Shown: piece after piece, positions 8,497 to 17,516 of the stretch
How positions within the stretch are numbered: position 1 is the first letter of the stretch
Layout: each line of letters starts with the position of its first letter
Assembly: GCF_003612015.1 (NCBI RefSeq)
Contig: NZ_RARB01000002.1
Span: forward strand, 124,001-188,000
Direction: 5' to 3'
Length of the DNA stretch: 64,000 nucleotides
DNA from: Pantoea piersonii
GTDB taxonomy: Bacteria > Pseudomonadota > Gammaproteobacteria > Enterobacterales > Enterobacteriaceae
Translations under genes and position numbers: made by a program
The notes under the pieces: generated by a model
Seen by the model: the letters and a program-made list of their open reading frames with translations, nothing else
Told to the model about the DNA's origin: nothing
Database searches by the model: none

Positions 8497-8829
8497 TTAA
8501 TCGTATAACCAGCGACCAGCCTTCGCTGATTCAATTAGCATACCGATGGTGAAATCTGGGACGGGTATCGGCGGGACTTTTTTAAAGGGGTTCCATGAAA
8601 CAGGCACGTCAGGATAATAGGTCTCTATTTTAAAGTTGCCCTTGTCAATGTTGAAAGTTGTAAAAAATTCGTCCATAAGATCTTCGGCTTCACTTACATC
8701 TAACTGCATATCTGTATCTAAATCGGTCTTCGGATTTAGCTTCCTTTGTTTTTTCTCGTTATTAAATAAATAAACGCCGTTGTAGCGCCTGACTAAGTGG
8801 TAAATACGCTGCTCAATATCATCTACCAT
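8497..8829 (-). CDS. DUF1493 family protein (acyl-carrier-like)
   Basis: A 110-residue acidic protein of the DUF1493 family, whose fold prediction resembles acyl carrier proteins: IEQRIYHLVRRYNGV, then LNPKTDLDTDMQLDVSEAEDLMDEFFTTFNID, ending TIGMLIESAKAGRWLYD. There is no DSL serine for phosphopantetheine attachment (LDVSEAED at that place), so a true carrier role is doubtful. Its ATG overlaps the stop of the upstream STM2901-like gene by 7 nt, implying translational coupling, and hcp follows after 21 bp. Function unknown; an immunity or adaptor role is conceivable from the context. Confidence 0.85.
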   Translation of the reverse strand: MVDDIEQRIYHLVRRYNGVYLFNNEKKQRKLNPKTDLDTDMQLDVSEAEDLMDEFFTTFNIDKGNFKIETYYPDVPVSWNPFKKVPPIPVPDFTIGMLIESAKAGRWLYD

Positions 8830-9281
8830 AATTTATCCTTACCTCGTGCTATGGCATTGTAATCCCGTACAGAACAGTAGGTGATACGAGATACATCGGT
8901 AATTAAAATAACTTCACCTATAAGAGGGATAGTTCGACCGACGAAGGTACTGATTTTAGCAACCATTCTGCGTTCTGCTGTCCATGGGGTGTAACCTCCG
9001 ACCCACGTTGGTAATTTGATCCCAAAAGGAAATTTTGCGGTTTTAAACAGCCCTCTCATGGACTGAGATGCTCGTGATGTGCCTTGTTTCGCTCCAGCAG
9101 GTTTCGCCCTGGTTTTCTGATTATTCACCCCACTATAGAGGGCAACCACAGCGGCAATATCCTGAATGCCGAAATGATTCGCAGTATTCATTACAAAAAC
9201 CATGAAAAAAAGCTCAGAGGCGGTAAGGTTGGATCGCCCTGCATAGAAATATGCTCCGTTAAGCTCTTCAACTGTATCCAT
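8823..9281 (-). CDS. STM2901-like protein of unknown function, possible Hcp-linked effector
   Basis: A 152-residue protein resembling Salmonella STM2901, a family usually found beside DUF1493. It has two hydrophobic stretches (about residues 22-50, ELFFMVFVMNTANHFG and IAAVVALYSG; and 120-140, FVGRTIPLIGEVILITDV) separated by a basic region with KPAGAKQGTSRASQS. GAGGG precedes the ATG. GC is visibly lower than in flanking genes, indicating horizontal origin. It heads the operon that ends in hcp. A membrane-acting effector is one reading; no toxin motif is recognised. Confidence 0.75.
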   Translation of the reverse strand: MDTVEELNGAYFYAGRSNLTASELFFMVFVMNTANHFGIQDIAAVVALYSGVNNQKTRAKPAGAKQGTSRASQSMRGLFKTAKFPFGIKLPTWVGGYTPWTAERRMVAKISTFVGRTIPLIGEVILITDVSRITYCSVRDYNAIARGKDKLW

Positions 9282-9777
9282 ACGTTACCCTCGACGCTTT
9301 TCTTGTTTGAGGAGGAACCGGCCACAGGATTAACGGAATACAATTCTTCAGAAGGGGCGGCCAACGAACCGTTTTCTATATTAAGAAAATTCTCTCTTTA
9401 GTAAACAGAAGACGTGAACGTATTTCTTCTCATTTGAGAATGAACGTAACCTGATAAAGTCTCCCGTGCTCTGGCTGTTTTTATACCCATCCTTCGATGA
9501 AGCACTCGTCACGGCACGTAAGTTCGAAGCACACCGTTCACAGAACGCGGCGAAGAGGTACTGAGCAGGTTAAAAGAGAGCAGGTTGATAACCCGGACGG
9601 GCGGCGGTTTTGTCATTACAGACAGCGGATAAAAATCGCGGGCAAGGCGTCTGCTGAGGCCGGTGTACCGGAAACGTAAGTGACATCATTATGCGCGTTT
9701 GACGGGATGACGAGCCTGTATAGTCATCAACGCTTCATTTCTTCAGCACGAGGTTTGCCATCGTAAGATTCAGGCAT
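9282..9777. other. Gene-poor stretch between the hcp operon and proL
   Basis: About 500 bp with only short start-less open stretches, for example a plus-strand frame ending at about 9561. These could be remnants of a mobile element but match nothing I know. The operon promoter should lie in the first part; no clear -35/-10 pair was identified. Confidence 0.5.
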
Positions 9778-9781
9778 AAAA

Positions 9782-9805
9782 AAAGCAGCCTTAACAGGCT
9801 GCTTT
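9782..9805 (-). terminator. proL terminator
   Basis: Stem AAAGCAGCC / GGCTGCTTT with a 6-nt loop and a T run on the minus strand, 12 bp after the encoded CCA end of the tRNA. Confidence 0.9.
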
Positions 9806-9817
9806 AGTTGGGAATTT

Positions 9818-9894
9818 TGGTCGGCACGAGAGGATTTGAACCTCCGACCCCTGACACCCCATGACAGTGCGCTACCAGGCTGCGCTACGTGCCG
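9818..9894 (-). tRNA. proL: tRNA-Pro, anticodon GGG
   Basis: A 77-nt cloverleaf with acceptor stem CGGCACG/CGTGCCG, D arm GCGC...GCGC, anticodon loop ATGGGGT (GGG at the anticodon), T arm GGAGG-TTCAAAT-CCTCT and an encoded CCA. The sequence is nearly that of E. coli proL, including its T-T mismatch in the anticodon stem. As in E. coli it lies beside yejM. The accessory operon on its 3' side fits the habit of integrating elements to use tRNA 3' ends, though no repeated att half was seen. Confidence 0.97.
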
Positions 9895-9965
9895 AACAGT
9901 GGGGCTTAGTCTACTGTTTCTTCGCCGGAATGCAAGCAGCTGGCGTCTAACTGCCTCATAAATAA

Positions 9966-11720
9966 TCAGTTAGCGATAAAGCGCTTCTCTTCCGTCAGCA
10001 CCTGCAGCAATAACGCCAGCTCTGGCCGGTGATCTTTCAGGAGATTGCCCTGCGCATCGTAGGCGCGATAGCTGCCATTATTGTTGAGCACCAGCGTCAC
10101 CTGAGGCGTGGTCACCACCAGACGGTTATCTTCGCTGCTGGCGACCCAGTCGTGGCGGCGCTGCGCGGCAAAGAGATCTTCCCCTTGCGAATAATTCACC
10201 GGGCTGGTGCGCACATGCAGCAGGCGCTGCATCAGCGTCGCCATCACATCCTGATGGTCGGTCAGACGATCGATGGTCTGCGCAGGCGTATCCGGCCAGT
10301 GAATCACCAGCGGAACCTGCAGGTTCGCACGATTGCCTACGTTACCGGCGTTGCCGTCCAGCGCCACGCCTTGTTGCGCAGTAATCACCACCACGGTCTT
10401 TTTCAGCAGATCGCGCTGTTGCAGCGTGGTGAGCACGTTATGAATTTGCTCATCAATCGTCGCAGCCTGACGCAAGTAGCTGCGTTGACGCATTTTCGCC
10501 GGCGTGCCGCTCAGATCGACGCCGTCCAGCGCAAGCCAGGAGAACCAGGGGTTGCCGTCGCCTTTCTGCCCGTTCAGCCAGTTTTGCCACTGGGTGACCG
10601 TGCTGGCGTTGGGCTGGCTGTCGGTATTCGGCAGCGTATAGTCCGTCAGCAGCGCCTGGCGATAGAGCGGCTGGTTAAAGCCCTCCGATGAGAAAAGCCC
10701 AAACTGGTAGCCCTGCGAACTTAATGCGCCAAGCAGCGCCGACGGCATGCGCGCCGCCAGCACGCCGTCCATATAGCTGGCAGAAATGCCGTAGAACAGG
10801 CCAAACAGCCCTTTTTCCGGAATATCGCCTGCGCTGTAGTGCTGGGTAAAACGCACATTATCGCTGGCGAACTGATTAAGCTGCGGCAGCGTTTTTGCCA
10901 TATCGCCGCCGTTCAGCGTTTTCACGGTGATGACCAGCAGGTTATTGCGCGTGCCGCCATCGCGGAAGGTGATATCGCTAAGCGGGTACTGTACCGAAAC
11001 CGCTTCCGGATCGCCCTGCTGAATCAGGCGCTGCTGATAAGCCTGCGCGTCCAGTAAACCGTGGCGCTCAAGAAAGCGTCGGGCGGTCATCGGATAGGAG
11101 AGCGGCAGGTTAGCGCGCTGCATGGTAATCGGACGATAGAAATTGGCATCGGCCCAGATATAGAGCAGGTGGCTGGCGAAAAACGCACTGATAAACAGCG
11201 CCGCCAGCGGCTTGCCGAACGAGCGCCGGTTCAGGCTGCGCAGCTTCTGCCAGCTCCAGGTGGCGAACAGCATCTCCACCAGGAAAATCAGCGGCACGCT
11301 GATAAACATCAGCTGCCAGTCGCGCGCCATCTCGCTCTGGTCCGGGTTGATCACCAGCTCCCACACCACCGGATTAAGGTGCAGATGGAAGCGGTTGAAC
11401 ACCGCGCTGTCGACCATAATCAGCGTCAGCCCGACGGTAGCGATAATCGCCGACAGGACGCGCAGCAGCCGCTGCGACATCACGACAAAGGTCAGGGGAA
11501 ATATCGCCAGCAGGTAGACGGCGAAAACAATAAAGCTGAAGTGGCCGATCCAGCTGCTGAAAGCGTAAACGCGTCCAACGAGCGAAGCGGGCCAGTCGGC
11601 GACCGCCAGATAGCGGCTGCCTAAAATCAACGCGAATAAAATATTAAACAGAGCAAACCAGTGCCCCCAACTGATCATCTGGGACACTTTTTCGCGGTAG
11701 CGCTGCCGGTTGGTTACCAT
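9966..11720 (-). CDS. yejM: Inner-membrane LPS-sensing protein YejM (PbgA/LapC)
   Basis: Controls lipopolysaccharide synthesis by sensing LPS and restraining LapB/FtsH-driven LpxC degradation. At 584 residues it has five N-terminal membrane helices (about 15-190), the linker DANFYRPITMQRANLPLSYPMTARRFLERHGLL, and a periplasmic sulfatase/alkaline-phosphatase-like domain starting near SDITFRDGGTRNNLLVITVKTLNG. yejL lies 21 bp upstream on the same strand. In E. coli it is essential and sits between yejL and proL exactly as here. Confidence 0.96.
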   Translation of the reverse strand: MVTNRQRYREKVSQMISWGHWFALFNILFALILGSRYLAVADWPASLVGRVYAFSSWIGHFSFIVFAVYLLAIFPLTFVVMSQRLLRVLSAIIATVGLTLIMVDSAVFNRFHLHLNPVVWELVINPDQSEMARDWQLMFISVPLIFLVEMLFATWSWQKLRSLNRRSFGKPLAALFISAFFASHLLYIWADANFYRPITMQRANLPLSYPMTARRFLERHGLLDAQAYQQRLIQQGDPEAVSVQYPLSDITFRDGGTRNNLLVITVKTLNGGDMAKTLPQLNQFASDNVRFTQHYSAGDIPEKGLFGLFYGISASYMDGVLAARMPSALLGALSSQGYQFGLFSSEGFNQPLYRQALLTDYTLPNTDSQPNASTVTQWQNWLNGQKGDGNPWFSWLALDGVDLSGTPAKMRQRSYLRQAATIDEQIHNVLTTLQQRDLLKKTVVVITAQQGVALDGNAGNVGNRANLQVPLVIHWPDTPAQTIDRLTDHQDVMATLMQRLLHVRTSPVNYSQGEDLFAAQRRHDWVASSEDNRLVVTTPQVTLVLNNNGSYRAYDAQGNLLKDHRPELALLLQVLTEEKRFIAN

Positions 11721-11741
11721 ATTATGCGGTCAAATCAGCGA

Positions 11742-11969
11742 TTAATGGGCGTTGTCGTCACGTACGGAGGCCTGCAGGGCTTCCGCGAAAGATCGTGCCA
11801 GTGAACGGCGCTGCGCCGGCGCAACGTCGCTGTTGATCACGTTGGTCACCATATTCCCCAGCACCATCAGGGAAAGGTCGGTCGGCGCATTGTCTTTCTG
11901 CAGCACCTGGGCCAGTTGCGCGAGGAGTTTTTCCACGCGTTCGTCGCTGTAACGGGATGATTGTGGCAT
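11742..11969 (-). CDS. yejL: YejL, UPF0352 family
   Basis: A 75-residue small helical protein of UPF0352: [19 protein letters not shown], then [17 protein letters not shown] and the tail [15 protein letters not shown]. Structures of family members show a helical homodimer; function unknown. It is the first gene of the yejL-yejM pair and is divergent from yejK across about 160 bp. Confidence 0.95.
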   Translation of the reverse strand: MPQSSRYSDERVEKLLAQLAQVLQKDNAPTDLSLMVLGNMVTNVINSDVAPAQRRSLARSFAEALQASVRDDNAH

Positions 11970-12127
11970 ATCGTCGACTAATCTCGTTTCAAAAGGCGAT
12001 ATAGTACCGTAACAACAGGGTTTTTACCGCAATTTTATCGAAAGCGCATCGTTCGGCTATCGCATGGAGTTGAAAGCCGGTGCGGGCGGTGTTTGAATAC
12101 GCGCCTGAACCAAAAGGAGAGTCTACC

Positions 12128-13132
12128 ATGAGTCTGGATATCGACCAGATTGCCCTGCATCAGCTTATCAAGCGCGACGAGAATCAGCTTGAGCTGGTGC
12201 TGCGCGATACGCTGCTGCCCGCCAACGCCACCGTGGAAGCGATGGTAGAGGAGCTGCACCGCGTCTACAGCGCCAAAAATAAAGCCTACGGTCTGTTTAA
12301 CGAAGATAGCGAACTGGCCGAAGCGCTGCGCAACTGCCGGAAGGGCAATGATGACTTCCTGGCGTTCAGCCGCGCGGCGACCGGCCGTCTGCGCGACGAG
12401 CTGGCAAAATATCCTTTCGCCGAAGGTGGCGTGGTGCTGTTTGTGCACTATCGCTATCTGGCGGTGGAATATCTGCTGGTGGCGGTGCTCAATAGCCAGA
12501 GCAGCATGCGCGTCAATGAGCAGCTCGACATCAGCAGCACCCACTATCTTGACATCAACCATGCCGATATCGTGGCGCGCATCGACTTAACCGAGTGGGA
12601 ACTGACGCCGGACTCCACCCGCTATCTGACTTTTCTGCGCGGCCGCGTAGGGCGCAAAGTCGCCGATTTCTTTATGGATTTCCTCGGCGCCAGCGTCGGT
12701 CTTGATACTAAAGCGCAAAACCGCGGCCTGCTGCAGGCGGTGGATGACTACTGTGCGGAGTCGGCGCTTGATAAGAACGAACGACAGAACTATCGCCAGC
12801 AGGTTTACAGCTATTGCAACGAGCAGCTGCAGGCGGGCGAGGAGATCGCGCTGGAAGATCTGTCGAAGGAACTGCCGCCGCTCGGCGAGAAATCCTTTCA
12901 GGCCTTTACGCAGGAGCAGGGCTATGAGCTGGAGGAGCACTTTCCGGCGGATCGCAGCACGCTGCGCCAGCTGACCAAATTCGCCGGCAGCGGCGGCGGT
13001 TTGACGCTAAATTTCGACGCCGCGCTGCTGGGTGAGCGCATCTTCTGGGATCCGGCCACCGATACCTTAACCATTAAGGGCACGCCGCCGAACCTGCGGG
13101 ATCAACTGCAGCGGCGCACCAGCGGCAAATAA
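12128..13132 (+). CDS. yejK: Nucleoid-associated protein YejK (NdpA)
   Basis: A 334-residue cytosolic nucleoid-associated protein of the NA37/YejK family. The true start is the ATG at 12128 ([16 protein letters not shown]), which has AAGGAG at good spacing; the frame is open upstream from 12080 but without homology. Recognisable stretches are [28 protein letters not shown] and [42 protein letters not shown], ending in the C-terminal [16 protein letters not shown]. coli YejK interacts with DNA and topoisomerase IV. An intrinsic terminator shared with rplY follows. Confidence 0.96.
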   Translation: MSLDIDQIALHQLIKRDENQLELVLRDTLLPANATVEAMVEELHRVYSAKNKAYGLFNEDSELAEALRNCRKGNDDFLAFSRAATGRLRDELAKYPFAEGGVVLFVHYRYLAVEYLLVAVLNSQSSMRVNEQLDISSTHYLDINHADIVARIDLTEWELTPDSTRYLTFLRGRVGRKVADFFMDFLGASVGLDTKAQNRGLLQAVDDYCAESALDKNERQNYRQQVYSYCNEQLQAGEEIALEDLSKELPPLGEKSFQAFTQEQGYELEEHFPADRSTLRQLTKFAGSGGGLTLNFDAALLGERIFWDPATDTLTIKGTPPNLRDQLQRRTSGK

Positions 13133-13156
13133 GCGTGCAGGCGCTGTCAGTCAGCA

Positions 13157-13188
13157 AAAAAAAAACGCCGCATAAGCGGCGTTTTTTA
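13157..13188. terminator. Bidirectional terminator between yejK and rplY
   Basis: Stem AACGCCGC / GCGGCGTT with loop ATAA, flanked by an A tract on the left and a T tract on the right, so it can work for both convergent genes. Confidence 0.92.
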
Positions 13189-13205
13189 TATCGATTCGTA
13201 GGCGA

Positions 13206-13490
13206 TTAGGCGCGTACGAAGTCGATGTGGTGCAGTTTTGGCTTGAACGGGTGACGCTGAACAGCCTGCACTTTGACGTTGGTTTCTTTACCGTCGACAA
13301 CCAGAGTCAAAACGTCAGTGTAGAAACCTGGCTTGGTCTGCAGGTTCATTACTGAGTCGTGGTCCAGTTCGATAGAAACAGCGGCTTCGCTACCACCATA
13401 GATGATGGCCGGGAATTTGTTCGCTGTGCGCAGGCGGCGGCTCGCACCCTTACCCTGCTCTTTACGTACTTCTGCGTTGATGGTCAACAT
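13206..13490 (-). CDS. rplY: 50S ribosomal protein L25
   Basis: Binds 5S rRNA in the large subunit. With the start at 13490 ([20 protein letters not shown]) it has 94 residues, exactly the E. coli length; a further ATG two codons upstream is in frame but lacks homology. The ending [10 protein letters not shown] is typical. There is no good Shine-Dalgarno sequence before the start, which fits the known behaviour of enterobacterial rplY, whose translation depends on a structured leader and is repressed by L25 itself. A strong promoter lies about 90 bp upstream. Confidence 0.97.
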   Translation of the reverse strand: MLTINAEVRKEQGKGASRRLRTANKFPAIIYGGSEAAVSIELDHDSVMNLQTKPGFYTDVLTLVVDGKETNVKVQAVQRHPFKPKLHHIDFVRA

Positions 13491-13575
13491 TATCATGTCT
13501 CTTTAATAATTCCTGCTACAGGCGACCCAGCAACAGGAGGGTTGTTCAAAGGCTAATGCGAATGCAAAAGCGGGC
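13491..13575 (-). promoter_or_regulatory. rplY 5' leader, probable L25 autoregulatory region
   Basis: The transcript region between the promoter and the rplY start contains self-complementary CCTGTTGCTGGG...GTAGCAGG segments and only a weak AAAGAGAC in place of a Shine-Dalgarno sequence. The E. coli rplY leader is known to mediate autogenous control by L25; similarity of architecture suggests the same. I have not folded it. Confidence 0.5.
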
Positions 13576-13578
13576 GGC

Positions 13579-13607
13579 AGTATAGCGGTAATGGGCGGGG
13601 CGGGCAA
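13579..13607 (-). promoter_or_regulatory. rplY promoter
   Basis: -35 TTGCCC and -10 TATACT separated by exactly 17 bp, with a GC-rich discriminator (GCCGCCCGC) after the -10 of the kind seen at stringently controlled ribosomal promoters. Confidence 0.75.
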
Positions 13608-13620
13608 ATGATTCCGCCGT

Positions 13621-15375
13621 TTAGCGCAGCTCGTTGGCGCGGCGAAAGCGTCCCTGATAGTCGAAAAGCTTCTCGCGCACCTGCCAGAACTGCCCTTTAG
13701 CGCGCGCTACCACAAAATCGGGATGGCGCAGCAGCGGCTGCAGCGCGACCACGTCGGCCGCGGTTTGCCAGCCGAGCGGCACGCCCGGCGCGCGCTGATG
13801 CGGCCGCATAAAAAGCTGTTCGAACGCCTTACGCTGAGCGGGCGTACTCAGACGAAAGCGTTCGTCGACGCTGGTGCCATCCTCGTCGAAATAGGTCGCC
13901 TTCAGCCATTCGCCTTTATCATCGCGGCCATGCGCCAGCGTCATGCCGCCGCAGCGCAGCACCAGCGCATCCTTCAGCTTCAGCGCCGCCTTCAGCATAT
14001 CGTCGGGATCGACCAGCACTTTATCGCACTGATGGCAGCGGCGCGCCGCGATATCGTTTTCGGCGCCGCAGTCGGGACAGCTTTTAAAGCGGAAGCGGAA
14101 ATCGCACTGTTCGCGGTTGCCTTCGTCATCTTCCAGCACGCCCTGACAGCGGCGGCCGAAGTGCTCGATAATCATGCCGTCTGCGGTGGTTTTGCCCCAG
14201 AAGGTGTTGGCGAACCCGCAGGCGGGACAGAACACCTGTACCGGCTCATTGTCGCTGGCGCCTTTCGGCGCGCCCACTTCCGGCGTAAAGAGATCGTGCG
14301 GGTTGCCGGCGTAGTCGAGAATCAGGCAGTCGGTTTTGCCCGGCGACAGGCGCAGGCCGCGCCCGACGATCTGCTGATAGAGGCTGACCGACTCGGTAGG
14401 GCGCAAAATAGCGATAAGATCGACATGGGGCGCATCGAAGCCGGTCGTCAGCACCGCGACGTTAACCAGGAATTTCAGCTGCTGCGCCTTAAACGCGGCG
14501 ATAGTCGCATCGCGCGCTTTAGCGGGGGTTTCCGCCGAAATCAACGCGCTATTGTCGGGCAGCAGCGAGAGGATCTCGCGCGCGTGCTCTACCGTCGAGG
14601 CAAACACCATCACGCCGCGCCGATCCTCGGCGAATTCCACGATCTGGCTAATGATATGCGGCGTTACACGCTGCTGCTGCTTTAGCTCGCGATTAAGATC
14701 GGACTCGCTGAACAGCCCGTTGGCCTGCGCTGTCAGACGGCTGAAGTCATACTGCACCACCGGCATATCAAGCCGCTCCGGTGGCACCAGAAAGCCGTGT
14801 TTGATCATATAACGCAGTGGCAGCTCGTAGATGCAGTCGCGGAAAAAGGCTTTCTCGTCGCCGCGCACCATGCCGTGATAGTGAAACTGATAGATCCAGC
14901 CTTTGCCGAGGCGAAAGGGAGTCGCCGTCAGGCCCAGCAGGCGCAGCTGCGGATTGTGCTGGCGCAGATGAGTGAAAATTTGCTGATACTGGCTGTTGTC
15001 GTCATCGCTGATGCGATGGCACTCATCCACGATCGCCAGCGAAAAGGCGCTGTCGAACTGATCCAGATTACGCGCTACCGACTGCACGCTGCCGAATACC
15101 ACTTTGCGCTGACTCTCTTTGCGCTGCAAACCGGCGGCAAAGATATCCGCTTCAAGGCCATAGGCCTGATATTTGCTGTGGTTCTGCTCCACCAGTTCTT
15201 TAACGTGCGCGAGCACCAGCACGCGTCCGCGCGCCAGCCGCGCCAGCTCGGCGATCACCAGGCTTTTGCCTGCGCCGGTCGGCAGTACGATCACCGCCGG
15301 TTCGGCGTGACGACGAAAATGATTGAGAGTCGCGTTAACCGCGTCTTGCTGATAGGGACGTAGAGTAAAAGCCAT
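13621..15375 (-). CDS. radD: RadD helicase-like DNA repair protein (YejH)
   Basis: Superfamily 2 ATPase that assists RecA-dependent strand exchange and double-strand break repair. The 584 residues show RPYQQDAV (Q-like motif), Walker A LPTGAGKS (31-38), DECH box (117-120), [15 protein letters not shown], and motif [15 protein letters not shown]. Two zinc-binding cysteine clusters, CPACGFAN and [19 protein letters not shown], lie in the C-terminal part, as in the E. coli protein. It is divergent from rsuA with about 160 bp between. Confidence 0.95.
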   Translation of the reverse strand: MAFTLRPYQQDAVNATLNHFRRHAEPAVIVLPTGAGKSLVIAELARLARGRVLVLAHVKELVEQNHSKYQAYGLEADIFAAGLQRKESQRKVVFGSVQSVARNLDQFDSAFSLAIVDECHRISDDDNSQYQQIFTHLRQHNPQLRLLGLTATPFRLGKGWIYQFHYHGMVRGDEKAFFRDCIYELPLRYMIKHGFLVPPERLDMPVVQYDFSRLTAQANGLFSESDLNRELKQQQRVTPHIISQIVEFAEDRRGVMVFASTVEHAREILSLLPDNSALISAETPAKARDATIAAFKAQQLKFLVNVAVLTTGFDAPHVDLIAILRPTESVSLYQQIVGRGLRLSPGKTDCLILDYAGNPHDLFTPEVGAPKGASDNEPVQVFCPACGFANTFWGKTTADGMIIEHFGRRCQGVLEDDEGNREQCDFRFRFKSCPDCGAENDIAARRCHQCDKVLVDPDDMLKAALKLKDALVLRCGGMTLAHGRDDKGEWLKATYFDEDGTSVDERFRLSTPAQRKAFEQLFMRPHQRAPGVPLGWQTAADVVALQPLLRHPDFVVARAKGQFWQVREKLFDYQGRFRRANELR

Positions 15376-15539
15376 TGCCGATCACTTTTGCGAAACTGAG
15401 CGAGATTATGCCATGAAAATAGAGGAAACGCAGGAACGGCTCTGTGCGACAGCCTCGGTTCGGGCTATACTTCTCCTACTTTTTCAACGGGTAAAACCCC
15501 GTTTCAGTTTCCCTCCGCAGTAACAGGCAAAGCGAATTC

Positions 15540-16259
15540 ATGCGACTCGACAAATTCATCTCTCAGCAACTGGAAGTCAGCCGGGCTATTGCCGGTCGTG
15601 AAATCCGGGGGCAAAAAGTCACCGTTAATGGCGAAGTGGTGCGCGACACCGCCTTCAAAATCCTGCCCGAGCATGAGGTGGAATATGACGGCAATCCGCT
15701 GCAGCTGCAGGTAGGGCCGCGCTATTTTATGCTGAACAAGCCGCAGGGCTACGTCTGCTCCACGGACGATCCCGATCACCCGACTATCTTGTTTTTTATT
15801 GAAGAGCCGACCGCGTGGAAGCTGCATGCCGCAGGGCGCCTTGATATCGACACTACCGGTCTGGTGCTGCTGACCGACGACGGACAGTGGTCGCACCGCA
15901 TTACCTCACCGCGCCATCACTGCGAGAAAACCTACCGCGTCACGCTGGAGCATCCCGTCGCTGAAGATGTGGCGCAGCAGTTCGCCGCAGGCATTCAGCT
16001 GCACGGCGAAAAATCCCTGACCCAACCGGCGCGGCTGGAGGAGATTACGCCGACCGAGGTGCTGCTGACGCTCAGCGAAGGGCGCTATCACCAGGTGAAG
16101 CGCATGTTTGCCGCCGTCGGCAATCGCGTGGTCGGGCTGCATCGCGAGCGCATCGGCGGCATCGTGCTGGATGCGGATCTGGAGCCGGGCGAGTATCGTC
16201 CGCTGACGGAAGATGAAATTGCCAGCGTCGGGTTGCCCGACGAGTTAAAACAGAAATAG
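15540..16259 (+). CDS. rsuA: 16S rRNA pseudouridine(516) synthase RsuA
   Basis: Isomerises U516 of 16S rRNA. The 239 residues comprise an N-terminal S4-like domain ([22 protein letters not shown]) and the catalytic domain with [17 protein letters not shown]; the nucleophile is Asp102, same number as in E. coli. The later stretch [19 protein letters not shown] is also diagnostic. bcr starts 10 bp after the stop, so they are likely co-transcribed, as in E. coli. Confidence 0.96.
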   Translation: MRLDKFISQQLEVSRAIAGREIRGQKVTVNGEVVRDTAFKILPEHEVEYDGNPLQLQVGPRYFMLNKPQGYVCSTDDPDHPTILFFIEEPTAWKLHAAGRLDIDTTGLVLLTDDGQWSHRITSPRHHCEKTYRVTLEHPVAEDVAQQFAAGIQLHGEKSLTQPARLEEITPTEVLLTLSEGRYHQVKRMFAAVGNRVVGLHRERIGGIVLDADLEPGEYRPLTEDEIASVGLPDELKQK

Positions 16260-16269
16260 CGGAGCGGCC

Positions 16270-17466
16270 GTGCGCAAGGATAAAAATTCAGCTGTGGGAC
16301 TGGTAGTGATTCTGGGATTGCTGGCGATGCTGATGCCGCTTTCCATTGATATGTATCTGCCCGCGATGCCGCAGATCGCCCGCGAATTCGGCGTAGCGGC
16401 GGGTCGCGTGCAGATGACGCTTAATCTCTATATCCTTGGTTTCGCCATCGGTCAGCTGGTATATGGCCCGCTGGCGGACAGCTACGGCCGCAAACCGGTC
16501 ATTGTGCTCGGCACGCTGATTTTCGCCTGTGCGGCGGCAGCCTGCGCGCTGTCGCAGTCGATTGACCAGCTGATTCTTATGCGCTTTCTGCACGGTCTTT
16601 CCGCCGCTGCGGCCAGCGTGGTGATTAACGCCCTGATGCGGGACAGCTACTCGAAAGAGGATTTCTCGCGCATGATGTCGTTTGTCATGCTGATCACCAC
16701 CATCGCACCGCTGCTGGCACCGATTATCGGCGGCTGGCTGCTGCTGGTATGGGACTGGCACGCCATTTTCTGGACGCTGTCGATCGCCGCCTTGATCACC
16801 ACCGTGATGGTGATGACGCAGATCCGCGAGACGCTCAGGCCGGAACAGCGTCAGCGTTTTCACCTGCGCACCATGCTGGGTAACTTCGTCACGCTGTTCC
16901 GTCACAAGCGCGCCTTCAGCTATATGCTGGCGAGCGGCTTCTCTTTTGCCGGGCTGTTTACCTTTCTGAATGCCGGTCCGTTCGTCTATATCGAGGTAAA
17001 CCACGTGTCGCCGCAGAACTTCGGGTATTACTTCGCGCTGAACGTGGTATTTCTGTTTGTCATGACGCTGATCAACAGCCGCGCGGTGCGCCGCTTTGGC
17101 CCGCTGGCGATGTTCCGCGCCGGGCTGCTGATTCAGTTCGCGATGGGCATCTGGCTGCTGGCGGTCAGCGCGCTGCACATGGGCTTTATTCCTATGGTGC
17201 TGGGCGTCGCCATGTTTATCGGCTGCGTCTCGATGGTCTCCTCCAACGCCATGGCGGTTATTCTGGATGAGTTTCCCCATATGGCAGGCACCGCCTCGTC
17301 GCTGGCGGGCACGCTGCGCTTTGGCGTCGGCGCGCTGGTAGGCGCGCTGCTGTCGACGGCCAGCTTTAACAGCGCCTGGCCGATGGTGGGCACCATCGCG
17401 GCATGCGCTACGCTCTCTGTTCTCTTCTTTATCTACGCGTCGCGCCCTCGCGCTATCAGACGCTAA
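16270..17466 (+). CDS. bcr: Bcr/CflA multidrug efflux transporter
   Basis: A 398-residue major facilitator drug:proton antiporter with 12 predicted helices. It begins at a GTG preceded by GCGGAGCGG. Signature elements are [19 protein letters not shown] in the first loop, the MFS motif [16 protein letters not shown] near residue 60, and the proline-rich antiporter motif [12 protein letters not shown]. coli Bcr exports bicyclomycin and sulfonamides; substrate here is inferred from similarity and synteny (rsuA-bcr-yejG). Confidence 0.94.
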   Translation: MRKDKNSAVGLVVILGLLAMLMPLSIDMYLPAMPQIAREFGVAAGRVQMTLNLYILGFAIGQLVYGPLADSYGRKPVIVLGTLIFACAAAACALSQSIDQLILMRFLHGLSAAAASVVINALMRDSYSKEDFSRMMSFVMLITTIAPLLAPIIGGWLLLVWDWHAIFWTLSIAALITTVMVMTQIRETLRPEQRQRFHLRTMLGNFVTLFRHKRAFSYMLASGFSFAGLFTFLNAGPFVYIEVNHVSPQNFGYYFALNVVFLFVMTLINSRAVRRFGPLAMFRAGLLIQFAMGIWLLAVSALHMGFIPMVLGVAMFIGCVSMVSSNAMAVILDEFPHMAGTASSLAGTLRFGVGALVGALLSTASFNSAWPMVGTIAACATLSVLFFIYASRPRAIRR

Positions 17467-17477
17467 GCCCCAGCCCC

Positions 17478-17516
17478 GCCGCTTAAAGCGTCCCGCGCAG
17501 GGACGCTTTAAGCGGC
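17478..17516 (+). terminator. Long hairpin after bcr
   Basis: A perfect 17-bp stem, GCCGCTTAAAGCGTCCC and its complement, with a 5-nt loop, starting 12 bp after the bcr stop. The following tail is only CTTTG, so it may act as a messenger-stabilising hairpin or a weak terminator. It contains the core AAAGCGTCC shared with other intergenic elements in the window. Confidence 0.7.

Noticed and set aside
9199-9402. Minus-strand frame overlapping the STM2901-like start (SLAAPSEELYSVNPVAG...)
   Set aside because: It lacks a start codon and the overlapping gene has a good ribosome binding site and family match.
9403-9561. Start-less plus-strand frame ending ...SQNAAKRY as an integrase or transposase remnant
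   Set aside because: No start codon, ribosome binding site or recognisable motif; too short to assign.
9840-9872. T-T mismatch in the proL anticodon stem as a sign of a pseudo-tRNA
   Set aside because: The same mismatch occurs in E. coli proL; all other arms are intact and CCA is encoded.
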